A DNA stretch of 15,141 bases from Bacillota bacterium (lineage in GTDB: Bacteria; Bacillota; Clostridia; Christensenellales; SZUA-584): positions 1 through 15,141 of the forward strand of contig JAEZIW010000228.1 in the NCBI GenBank assembly GCA_023436525.1, given 5' to 3'. Both the position numbers and the translations under genes were made by a program. How positions within the stretch are numbered: position 1 is the first letter of the stretch; each line of letters opens with the position of its first letter. The notes beneath the pieces are model-generated. The model searched no databases. It was given only the letters and a program-made list of their open reading frames with translations, and was not told where the DNA came from. Of the stretch, positions 1 through 6,158 are shown piece by piece.

Positions 1-1040
1 TTTCTGTCGAGATTGTGGCAGCTGACGAGCGGATACCCTTTGGAATCAACGCCGGTAACCACGGACACGTGCGTCACCTTGTCTTTTTTAACATAAGCCA
101 CAATATCACCCGGCCGCAGACTATAAGCGTATTGGTATGTCTCTTTATAGCTGCCTTTGGCAAGCAGCGAGGCACGCCCGCTGTATACAAGGTAATTCTT
201 AAAACCTTGAGCGTTCACCCAGGCCCGGCTGCCTTTGCCGCCCGTATAATTCCATGTACCGTTCTTTTTAAAGCCGCCCGCAAGCAGCACCTGCGAAGCA
301 AAGTTTGCGCAATCGCCCCCCAAAGCGTTGTAATTGGTAAATTCGCTGTTGTATAAATAATTATTACGTCCGTCTGATGCCGCCCCGCAGTATGTGTCGG
401 CATAGTCGACTGCCGATAAACGAGCGGCGCTGATGCCGGATACATCAATGGGCGAATGCGTGCTGATAAAAGATGTTATGTCTTGCGTTACGCCGCTCAT
501 ATTCAATGTATCAAGAAGCGGGTCATCATACCATTCGCGACTGATCATCCATTCATTTTTATTGTCAGACGGAATCAAATCGACGGAATGGTATGACCCC
601 AAACGAAATGTGTTCTTAGTATTAAGATCGTTATTGTATGCGTAAGTGTATTCATTAGAAGTCAGAATATAAAAAGAATACCCTCTGCCGACTTGCTTGG
701 CGCTTTTTATAATGATGTCGCTGTTCACATCTGTAAAGCTGACACCTTGCTTTGCAGCCCAGTTTTTTAAATACTGCGCGCGCTGCACCTCAAATTCATA
801 TGCCCATTGTCCATTTTTCTCCTCAGTTAAAAAAAGCGTTTTCAATACTTTGGTATCTTGTTTTATAATGCATTCATTTCGCAGCTTAAAAATATCCGCG
901 ATGATTGTGTCAAAGCTTTCAGTGTCTGTGTTGAAAATAACTTCGTTATTATATGAAGTACGCAATATGAAAACAAAACCGGCTATGATAAAGAGGGCCA
1001 GCATTAAGAGTACGATCATATTTTTTTTTATTAGACGCAT
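1..1040 (-). CDS. Membrane-anchored amidase-domain (Amidase_6-like) protein, C-terminus cut off by window edge
   Basis: The reading frame is open from an ATG at 1038-1040 to the first base of the window, so 346 residues are visible and the C-terminus is missing. An AAGGAGATT ribosome site precedes the ATG. Residues 8-26 form one hydrophobic segment after a basic start, which fits a signal anchor or uncleaved signal peptide, so the body should lie outside the membrane. Residues about 205-346 match the putative amidase domain family (PF12671): a Y-A-x-x-Y-C-G start, the catalytic-looking DCANFASQ with Cys244, a PGD turn near 310, and HVSVVTG with His324, followed by a CHNLDR segment. Such NlpC/P60-like Cys/His enzymes are thought to cleave peptide or amide bonds in the cell wall. 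Residues 30-200 form a non-catalytic N-terminal region seen in relatives. The family call is good; the substrate is inferred. Confidence 0.85.
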   Translation of the reverse strand, partial: MRLIKKNMIVLLMLALFIIAGFVFILRTSYNNEVIFNTDTESFDTIIADIFKLRNECIIKQDTKVLKTLFLTEEKNGQWAYEFEVQRAQYLKNWAAKQGVSFTDVNSDIIIKSAKQVGRGYSFYILTSNEYTYAYNNDLNTKNTFRLGSYHSVDLIPSDNKNEWMISREWYDDPLLDTLNMSGVTQDITSFISTHSPIDVSGISAARLSAVDYADTYCGAASDGRNNYLYNSEFTNYNALGGDCANFASQVLLAGGFKKNGTWNYTGGKGSRAWVNAQGFKNYLVYSGRASLLAKGSYKETYQYAYSLRPGDIVAYVKKDKVTHVSVVTGVDSKGYPLVSCHNLDR

Positions 1041-1085
1041 AAGGAATCTCCTTTTCGTTCTAAAACATAACTATGTCTGAACAGC

Positions 1086-1114
1086 TTGGCATAGACGTTT
1101 TAACCCTTTATAAC
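1086..1114 (+). promoter_or_regulatory. Sigma-A-like promoter for the YlbF-like gene
   Basis: TTGGCA (1086-1091), a 17-base spacer, then TATAAC (1109-1114). It lies about 70 bases before the 1185 start and points the same way. The call rests on consensus match only. Confidence 0.5.
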
Positions 1115-1184
1115 CGGAAACGACTGCGCACATATCGTTTGCACGGTCAATAAAATAAAGCATAAAAAGCAAAGGGGGAATACG

Positions 1185-1502
1185 ATGCTGCCAAAAACAG
1201 AGCTGATGGCGCTGGCCAGTGCGCTGAAAGCCACACCGGAATATGTTGAAATGATGAAACAAAGACGATTGATCATGCAAAATCAACGGCTGAGCAGAAT
1301 GATGATCAATTTTGAAAGAGAGCATGCGCGTATTATGCATCATGATTTTCCTGAAAATCAGGTTGCGACACGTGTGAAAAGCTTATTTGATGAAAATAAG
1401 GTGTTTCTTGAAACTGCCGAAGTCAAGTTATATATGAAAACCGCTAAGGAATATCAAAACGTTGTTTCACAATGTATCGATTACTTAAACGCATTGTTCT
1501 GA
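1185..1502 (+). CDS. YlbF/YmcA-family small helical protein
   Basis: This encodes 105 residues, starting at an ATG preceded by AAAGGGGGAA with good spacing. The sequence is almost wholly charged and helical with no membrane segment. It fits the Com_YlbF family (PF06133): an N-terminal stretch resembling 'A.AL..TPEY.EM', a central basic helix (QRLSRMMINFERE, about residues 35-47) and a C-terminal helix ending YLNALF. In Bacillus, YlbF, YmcA and YaaT form an iron-sulfur complex that steers RNase Y and hence mRNA maturation and development. Whether this copy does so is inference: relatives in Clostridia are often short paralogues of unknown role, and no partner gene lies next to it. It sits alone between its own promoter and a terminator. 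Family assignment is moderate because the sequence is short and low in diagnostic residues. Confidence 0.65.
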   Translation: MLPKTELMALASALKATPEYVEMMKQRRLIMQNQRLSRMMINFEREHARIMHHDFPENQVATRVKSLFDENKVFLETAEVKLYMKTAKEYQNVVSQCIDYLNALF

Positions 1503-1533
1503 TAGATGCGATCGCTATATACTGAAACCTAAA

Positions 1534-1571
1534 AAAATAATGGCCATCAATGAAGCGGTGACCATTATTTT
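1534..1571. terminator. Bidirectional intrinsic terminator between convergent genes
   Basis: The left arm 1534-1548 pairs with 1557-1571 around the 8-base loop AATGAAGC, with one C-A mismatch and one G-T wobble. The stem starts with A-runs and ends in T-runs, so it can end transcription from both the 1185-1502 gene (plus) and the 1602-2105 gene (minus). Confidence 0.85.
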
Positions 1572-1601
1572 CATACTGAGCGTTCAACAAAGCCGGAATG
1601 A

Positions 1602-2105
1602 TTACTCGTCGTCCATGACTAACATATCATCCATGTCATAATCGGCCATATCGTCATAATCGGGCATCATATCCCATCCGCCCGGCACACCGTACCAAGA
1701 CCCCATCGTATTTGAGGCAGAGGCAAAACCGTCGAATCCGCCGCCGAAAAAGCATCGGCCGAAACGATCGCAGCACCGTCCGAAACGGTCGCAGCACCGT
1801 CCGAAATCATCGACAAAATAACATCTCCCGGCAGGAAACCCGAAATTGACGGGAAAAAAGAAGAATCTCGGGAAGCGCTGCCTGACGGGCATCGGCCTTG
1901 GGAAACGTCTGCCCGGAAATCCACCGCCCGGGAACCCGCCGCGCGGTCCGCGACCGGGAAATCCGCCACCCGGTCCGCGACCGGGAAATCCGCCGCCCGG
2001 CCCGCGGCCGGGAAATCCGCCGCCCGGCCCGCGACCGGGAAATCCGCCGCCCGGTCCACGCTGTACCTGCTGCATATCTCCGAATGTATTCATACCATCT
2101 GGCAT
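1602..2105 (-). CDS. Gly/Pro/Arg-rich tandem-repeat protein with a Cys repeat and acidic tail (unknown function)
   Basis: I do not recognise a family. The likely start is the ATG at 2103-2105, eight bases after AAAGGAG; the upstream ATG at 2121-2123 overlaps that ribosome site and is unlikely. The 167-residue product has four blocks. Residues 17-61 are five nine-residue units close to GPGGGFPGR. Residues 62-94 are basic and aromatic (RRFPRP, then a PRFFFF run). Residues 95-118 carry a seven-residue unit, FGRCCDR, giving six cysteines. Residues 145-167 form an acidic Asp/Met tail. There is no signal peptide or membrane segment. Repeats of this type occur in self-assembling, surface, spore-coat or RNA-binding proteins, but nothing here decides between them. 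The repetitive DNA keeps other frames open too; the ribosome site, the stop next to a terminator and the block structure support this frame. Confidence 0.75.
   Translation of the reverse strand: MPDGMNTFGDMQQVQRGPGGGFPGRGPGGGFPGRGPGGGFPGRGPGGGFPGRGPRGGFPGGGFPGRRFPRPMPVRQRFPRFFFFPVNFGFPAGRCYFVDDFGRCCDRFGRCCDRFGRCFFGGGFDGFASASNTMGSWYGVPGGWDMMPDYDDMADYDMDDMLVMDDE
1752..1805 (-). repeat. 21-base tandem repeat encoding FGRCCDR units
   Basis: Two and a half copies of a 21-base unit (core CGAAACGGTCGCAGCACCGT on the plus strand) lie in frame inside the repeat-protein gene. Each copy brings a CC pair. Confidence 0.85.
1923..2057 (-). repeat. Five 27-base tandem repeats encoding GPGGGFPGR units
   Basis: A 27-base unit starting CCGGGAAATCCGCC (plus strand) recurs five times with few changes, mostly at third codon positions; the terminal copy has GPR for GPG. 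It is much more GC-rich than its flanks. Copy number could vary between strains by slippage. Confidence 0.9.
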
Positions 2106-2113
2106 TAAAAAAA

Positions 2114-2120
2114 CTCCTTT
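2114..2120 (-). promoter_or_regulatory. Ribosome binding site that fixes the start of the repeat-protein gene
   Basis: AAAGGAG on the minus strand, eight bases before the ATG at 2103-2105. The alternative upstream ATG (2121-2123) directly abuts it and cannot use it. Confidence 0.75.
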
Positions 2121-2126
2121 CATATA

Positions 2127-2150
2127 TCAACAAACGATACTGTTTGTTGA
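2127..2150. promoter_or_regulatory. Perfect 9-bp inverted repeat: operator or leader hairpin
   Basis: TCAACAAAC at 2127-2135 and GTTTGTTGA at 2142-2150, separated by six bases, are exact reverse complements. It lies just upstream of the ribosome site of the repeat-protein gene, with TATA-like bases (TACTATAC, minus strand) just beyond it. There is no T-run, so it is not a terminator. It could be a repressor site or a 5' leader hairpin; no clear -35 box is visible. Confidence 0.55.
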
Positions 2151-2193
2151 TGTATAGTATGAGTTTTTTCAGTGATTGGTTCTTTTTATTACA

Positions 2194-3204
2194 TCAAGAT
2201 GGAACGGCTTGTATCTCGAGATCGGCTTTTTCCTCTTTGCCGGCTGCCGATGCCGAGCCCCATTTTCCGCAGCGGTCGCCCCAGTTGGCCGCATACGTTT
2301 GATCCGCTTTTATCCGAACCACTTCGCACATATTGGCGCAGCCGCTGCATATAAAGCTTTCTGCTGAGAATTGATGACACAGGTTTTCAAAACCCGCAAA
2401 GCACGTTAGGCGCCCGGCAAGAATTTCGTCTTTAGCGAGCAGCGCGGCACCGTAAGCGCCCATCACATCAAAATGCTGCGGAATAATGATCTTTTGCTTC
2501 AGTGATTTTTCAAACGCGGCAAGTATTCCGCTGTTGGCAGCAACGCCGCCTTGGAAAAGAATCGGCCCTTTAATTTCCTTGCCTTTGGCAAGGTTCGTCA
2601 AATAATTGCGAACCAGCGCTTCACACAATCCTGCAACAATATCCTCAATACAATGACCAGACTGCTGTTTGCTGATCATATCCGATTCCGCAAAGACTGC
2701 GCAGCGTCCCGCAATGCGCACGGGGGATGAAGACCGCAACGCCCAGCTGCCGAATTCCTCGATGGGAATATTGAGGCGTGAGGCCTGTCTGTCTAAAAAA
2801 GAGCCTGTACCGGCTGCACAAACGGAGTTCATTGCAAAATCACAAACGATACCATCCTCCACGAAGATAATCTTAGAATCCTGCCCGCCGATCTCAAGTA
2901 TGGTTTTGACATCCGGCACCACGTGGCACGCGGCGGTTGCATGGGCTGTTATTTCATTCTTCATGATATCGGCACCGATCATCACTTTGGCGAGCTGCCG
3001 CCCGCTTCCGGTGGTTCCTGCACCGATGACAGATGCACCTTGTGCCTTGCTCTGCAGCACAGCCAAGCCTTTTTGTACGGCTTCTATAGGCTTGCCGTTG
3101 GTTCGTATGTAAAGCTTCTCCAAAACCTTGCCTTCAACATCAATCAATGCGAAATTGGTGCTGACGGAACCAACATCAATTCCCAGAAACAATTCTTTTA
3201 TCAC
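2194..3204 (-). CDS. BadF/HgdC-type acyl-CoA dehydratase activase (ATPase) with Cys-rich C-terminal extension
   Basis: The 336-residue protein belongs to the BadF/BadG/BcrA/BcrD ATPase family (PF01869, ASKHA fold). Residues 8-16 (GIDVGSVST) form phosphate loop 1 and 104-111 (EIGGQDSK) loop 2. Cys129 in CAAGTGSFLD and Cys168 in AGRCAVFAESDM are the positions where two monomers share one [4Fe-4S] cluster. Activases of this type use ATP to drive an electron onto a dehydratase or similar metal-cluster enzyme. It is longer than typical stand-alone activases (about 260 residues): the tail has C-x2-C-x3-C at 286-293 and Cys312, as in the large fused activases of Clostridia, suggesting a second cluster. 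The start is GTG at 3202-3204 with AAAGGAGTG upstream, overlapping the previous gene by 29 bases. It is the last gene of a three-gene operon. Substrate unknown. Confidence 0.9.
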   Translation of the reverse strand: MIKELFLGIDVGSVSTNFALIDVEGKVLEKLYIRTNGKPIEAVQKGLAVLQSKAQGASVIGAGTTGSGRQLAKVMIGADIMKNEITAHATAACHVVPDVKTILEIGGQDSKIIFVEDGIVCDFAMNSVCAAGTGSFLDRQASRLNIPIEEFGSWALRSSSPVRIAGRCAVFAESDMISKQQSGHCIEDIVAGLCEALVRNYLTNLAKGKEIKGPILFQGGVAANSGILAAFEKSLKQKIIIPQHFDVMGAYGAALLAKDEILAGRLTCFAGFENLCHQFSAESFICSGCANMCEVVRIKADQTYAANWGDRCGKWGSASAAGKEEKADLEIQAVPS

Positions 3205-4297
3205 GCGTGATCACTCCTTTTTTTCGGCGCATTTGCAGCATGTCGATGAATGCCTCAATTCTTGTTTCATAACCGGCTTCGCCTGTCATCTCGTCGATAA
3301 CCAAAGTGAGAACAGGAAAATTTATGCGCCTTTGCATTGATGGGAGCATGGCCTTAACGACGATCTCGGGCATACAGCCGAGCGGATAAATTTGAATCGC
3401 ACCGTCAAACCCCTGCTCCTGGCACAGCAGCGCATGCCCGATGGATTCCCTTGCGTGTCCGCCGGTGTTGTAAGGCAAAAAATGCCGCGCTGCTTTGTTA
3501 ACAGAAAGAGAATTCAGCCCCATTGGCTTTGCGGCCAGATCCTTCAGCCACCAGCTCGGTGTTATCATTCGCCGCGAGCTGACCCCCAGGTCCATCAGCT
3601 TTTCTTCAATGAAGAGGTTCGCAAAAGGTTCTATCATCGAGTATATTTCACCAATCAGCGCAACTTTTATTGGCTGTTTGCTGCTGTCAGTTTTAATGGC
3701 GTGAAGCTGTGCGGTATAATGCTCAAGCGTTTGCTGCATGACATCGGGGGTGCGGCAGTTTTCCGCGTCATTATGCGCGTTCATAAGTATTGACTTGCAG
3801 CTGCTCTTGTTGACTTCATAACCGGCAAGCCAATGCGCTTTTTCATCGAGCTCGTCTGCCAGCGAGAGAATGTGAATGGCTTGCTTAAGCGCACGCAGCT
3901 GATGAATGCCGCTCAAAGGGCTGGCCTTAGATATCACGCCGATTCGCCGTAAAAATTCTTTTTTACCGACAGAAGCGGGCGCGTCGATGACAACCGTTTG
4001 CTTATAGGGCTTCGTATTTTTTAGCAGTTTCATTTGCAGCTCGCAGTATTCTCCAAAACGGCACGGCCCGCAGCTGCCGGTCATCAAAATCGTATCGGCT
4101 CCTTTTTTAATGCAGTCGCTATAACTGCCCATGAATATTTTAAACGGCAGGCAGATATCCTCCGGGGATACGGCGGCGCCGTTTATCAGCGTTTGTTTGT
4201 TGATCTTTTCCGGGACCACATAAGGAATACCGGCAGCTTCAAAGAACGCTTTGGCAGCCAGGCAAATGTTGCCCATACGGGGAAACGTGATGACCAT
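3176..4297 (-). CDS. 2-hydroxyacyl-CoA dehydratase-like [Fe-S] subunit (COG3581-type)
   Basis: The 373-residue protein begins at ATG 4295-4297, preceded by AAGGAGGTTGCATT, a near-ideal ribosome site. It matches the family annotated as CoA-substrate-specific enzyme activase or 2-hydroxyglutaryl-CoA dehydratase-like (COG3581). Visible landmarks are an N-terminal FPRMGN motif, EDICLPFKI with Cys49, SCGPCRFGEYC with Cys76, Cys79 and Cys85, YPLGCMPE with Cys308, and DEMTGEAGYETRIEAF near 335-350. Cys49, the 76/79/85 group and Cys308 are likely cluster ligands by analogy with HgdA/HgdB-type enzymes. It overlaps the upstream gene by 59 bases and the activase by 29, so the three are almost certainly co-translated and likely form one complex. 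The reaction is not known: no CoA-transferase, acyl-CoA dehydrogenase or amino-acid pathway gene lies nearby. Confidence 0.85.
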   Translation of the reverse strand: MVITFPRMGNICLAAKAFFEAAGIPYVVPEKINKQTLINGAAVSPEDICLPFKIFMGSYSDCIKKGADTILMTGSCGPCRFGEYCELQMKLLKNTKPYKQTVVIDAPASVGKKEFLRRIGVISKASPLSGIHQLRALKQAIHILSLADELDEKAHWLAGYEVNKSSCKSILMNAHNDAENCRTPDVMQQTLEHYTAQLHAIKTDSSKQPIKVALIGEIYSMIEPFANLFIEEKLMDLGVSSRRMITPSWWLKDLAAKPMGLNSLSVNKAARHFLPYNTGGHARESIGHALLCQEQGFDGAIQIYPLGCMPEIVVKAMLPSMQRRINFPVLTLVIDEMTGEAGYETRIEAFIDMLQMRRKKGVITRDKRIVSGN

Positions 4298-5201
4298 AAT
4301 GCAACCTCCTTTTCAGCATATCCGTAAAGGCTTCTATTCTCGTATCCAGCGCGGCTTCGCCGGTCTGTTCATCGAGCTTGAGCACCATATACGGCATTGC
4401 GCCGATATCATGCTTCACCAGCTCGCAAAACACGGAATCAACACCGCAGCAGAAGGCGGATAAGTATATGATACCGTCGGCCAAACCGCGGTTATACAAG
4501 CTCACGGCCGATCCGTAGTGTTCCTGCGCAAAATACCAAAACGGCGTTTTATACAGGTGTTTCGTTTCGTTATGCATATCCTGACGGTTCACACTTTTTG
4601 ACGTGACCACGCCAACACCCAACATGTTGAGCTTGCCGATGATGTTCATATTGATGAATTGATCGTCCACAATGTAAGAATGGCCGATCAACGCCACACG
4701 GCAATCATAATTCTCGTGTGTATTGGTGCGCGCTGATTCTCTTTGATTCTCCAGTGCCACGTTCAGTGCGGCTTCAATACGGCTCTTGCTGTTTGTAAAG
4801 ACCGAACCGGCTTGCAGCGCCCATTTCTTCAGCTGTTTATCATCAAACGAATGAATGGGGGCATCAATCAGCGGAGGCAAATTGTTAATGCTGTGCCGAA
4901 TCATTTCCACAAGCCCGCAAAATAAAGGACACATGGTTTTTCCTTTTTCCGGGCTTAAAAAATGCGGCAGCAGCAAATAATCACATTTGTCTTTTAAATG
5001 GCTGACATGCCCGTGAAAGACCTTGACAGGCAGACAGGCATCATCCACACAGCACTTAACGCCTTCATCGAGAATTTGTTTATTGGTTAGCGGCGAAACA
5101 ACAATATGAAGCCCAAGGCTTTGAAAAAAGCTTTCGGCAAATCGATGATATTTTGAATACAGTAGTCCTCTCGGTATACCCACAACGATATCGTTTGTCA
5201 T
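4239..5201 (-). CDS. DUF2229/COG3580-type acyl-CoA dehydratase activase-related protein
   Basis: The likely start is ATG 5199-5201, giving 320 residues that open with IVVGIPRGLLYSKYHRF, the usual N-terminus of this family (VGIPRALLYY-like). The frame is open upstream to 5333, but that stretch has no family similarity, no ribosome site, and contains the opposite-strand GtrA promoter. Landmarks are CCVDDACLPVK (Cys50, 51, 56), TMCPLFCGL (Cys91, 95), CCGVDSVFC (Cys251, 252, 259) and DEQTGEAALDTRIEAF near 278-292. The last motif and the VALIGHSY segment (169-176) recur in the next gene, so the two subunits look like diverged copies of one fold. The family occurs fused to or beside activases and is presumed to carry an iron-sulfur cluster. 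It leads the operon. The ribosome site at 5201 is weak, so the start is the least certain part. Confidence 0.8.
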   Translation of the reverse strand: MTNDIVVGIPRGLLYSKYHRFAESFFQSLGLHIVVSPLTNKQILDEGVKCCVDDACLPVKVFHGHVSHLKDKCDYLLLPHFLSPEKGKTMCPLFCGLVEMIRHSINNLPPLIDAPIHSFDDKQLKKWALQAGSVFTNSKSRIEAALNVALENQRESARTNTHENYDCRVALIGHSYIVDDQFINMNIIGKLNMLGVGVVTSKSVNRQDMHNETKHLYKTPFWYFAQEHYGSAVSLYNRGLADGIIYLSAFCCGVDSVFCELVKHDIGAMPYMVLKLDEQTGEAALDTRIEAFTDMLKRRLHYGHHVSPYGQHLPGCQSVL

Positions 5202-5298
5202 GTTTATTATCTTTTGCGCAGCAAGAAAAAATATGCGATGCGATTTCATGAAGAATCGAGGACGGTCATAGGCAAGGCTGTTTATCGTATTCATATAG

Positions 5299-5327
5299 TT
5301 TACATGATTGTTGACTTCATCTATAAT
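5299..5327 (+). promoter_or_regulatory. Strong sigma-A-like promoter for the GtrA-family gene
   Basis: TTTACA (5299-5304), exactly 17 bases, TATAAT (5322-5327), 36 bases before the ATG at 5363. It lies where the divergent minus-strand operon could otherwise extend its first frame, which argues for the shorter start of that gene. Confidence 0.8.
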
Positions 5328-5362
5328 AAACATAAATAGACTATGGTTTGGGGGAGAAACGC

Positions 5363-5863
5363 ATGCTTGACGATCAGAGAATTATGAAACATAAAAAAAG
5401 GCAAAGCATATTCCGGTTTGTAAAGTTCACGCTCTTTTCGGCATCGGCCGGGCTCATTCAAATCGGAAGCTTTACACTGCTCAATGAAATCGCTGGTTTG
5501 CCTTATTGGCCAAGTTACCTCATCGCGCTGGTTTTATCTGTCGTCTACAACTTCACACTTAACAGGCGCTTTACATTCAAATCGGCAGCGAACTATCCGC
5601 TGGCGATGATGAAGGTGTTTCTTTACTACTGTGTGTTCACGCCTGTTTCCACATGGTGGGGAGCTGCATTAACAGCCATAGGCTGGAACAATTACATTGT
5701 GCTGATAGGAACAATGGTCATCAATTTTGTAACAGAATTCTTATTCACTCGGTTTGTGGTATACCGTCATTCAATCAACACCAACGATCTCGGCAGAAAA
5801 GAAAATGAGAGGTTGGAAAATATGTCGCAGGAAGAGCTTGCCGAATCTCTCGCGCGGGACTAA
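5363..5863 (+). CDS. GtrA-family four-helix membrane protein
   Basis: The product is 166 residues from ATG 5363-5365, which follows TTTGGGGGAG by six bases; an in-frame TTG at 5348 lies before that site and is disfavoured. Four hydrophobic segments are visible, and the family hallmarks (PF04138) are present: RFVKFTLFSASAGLIQIG at the first helix, YNFTLNRRFTFKS after the second, and an FLFTRFVVYRH ending after the fourth. GtrA-like proteins are thought to help move or present undecaprenyl-linked sugars for decoration of wall polymers or O-antigen. Usually a GtrB-type glycosyltransferase sits next to them; none is seen here, so the partner is elsewhere or absent. The last 25 residues form a charged hydrophilic tail (KENERLENMSQEELAES) not typical of the core family. 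Confidence 0.88.
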   Translation: MLDDQRIMKHKKRQSIFRFVKFTLFSASAGLIQIGSFTLLNEIAGLPYWPSYLIALVLSVVYNFTLNRRFTFKSAANYPLAMMKVFLYYCVFTPVSTWWGAALTAIGWNNYIVLIGTMVINFVTEFLFTRFVVYRHSINTNDLGRKENERLENMSQEELAESLARD

Positions 5864-6011
5864 ATGAGAATCGCCATATGTCATACCGAACGGAGCCGGC
5901 TATATAATGGATTGGTATCCCATGGTTACAGCGTTTCGCCATGGGACGCATTGCACATGCAGCCACGTCGCCTCGCACTTCTGCTGAATATGCATGGTTT
6001 ATTAGTATACT

Positions 6012-6037
6012 GAGGCGTCTTCAAACGCTCCTTTTTT
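6012..6037 (+). terminator. Intrinsic terminator after the GtrA-family gene
   Basis: A short stem (GGCGT 6014-6018 with ACGCT 6025-6029, plus an outer G-C pair across one mismatch) around CTTCAA is followed by six T. The stem is weak but the T-run is clean. Confidence 0.5.
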
Positions 6038-6087
6038 ATTCGCTTTTAATAATATCAGCAAGCTGATACTGATGGCTTCTATGACAA

Positions 6088-6122
6088 TACACCTTGAAAA
6101 GGTGTACCATAAATAGTAATAT
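6088..6122 (+). promoter_or_regulatory. Promoter with overlapping inverted-repeat operator for the GH5 gene
   Basis: TTGAAA (6094-6099), 17 bases, TAATAT (6117-6122) gives a plausible promoter. The -35 box sits inside an exact 8-bp inverted repeat, TACACCTT at 6088-6095 and AAGGTGTA at 6099-6106 with a GAA spacer. A protein bound there would block the polymerase, so this looks like a repressor site; its regulator is not in the window. Confidence 0.5.
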
Positions 6123-6131
6123 GAATTCAAA

Positions 6132-6145
6132 AATCGAAAACGATT
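6132..6145. promoter_or_regulatory. Second short inverted repeat in the GH5 leader
   Basis: AATCG, AAAA, CGATT form a small symmetric site just downstream of the predicted transcript start. It could be an extra operator half or chance; no T-run follows. Confidence 0.25.
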
Positions 6146-6158
6146 AAGCAGGTTGATT

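Noticed and set aside
1923..2057. CRISPR-like array
   Set aside because: The repeats are contiguous in-frame 27-base units with no unique spacers between them.
1846..2302. Plus-strand open frames rich in Pro/Gly/Arg across the repeat region
   Set aside because: They are produced by the GC-rich 27-base repeats read in other frames, lack ribosome sites, and oppose the better supported minus-strand gene.
5202..5333. Longer N-terminus for the first operon gene (start at 5333)
   Set aside because: No ribosome site, no family similarity before the VGIPRG motif, and it would overlay a TTTACA-17-TATAAT promoter of the divergent gene.
5864..6013. 49-codon open frame starting right after the GtrA-family stop (M-R-I-A-I-C-H start)
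   Set aside because: It has no ribosome site, no recognisable domain, and could be chance; kept only as part of a finding, not as a gene.
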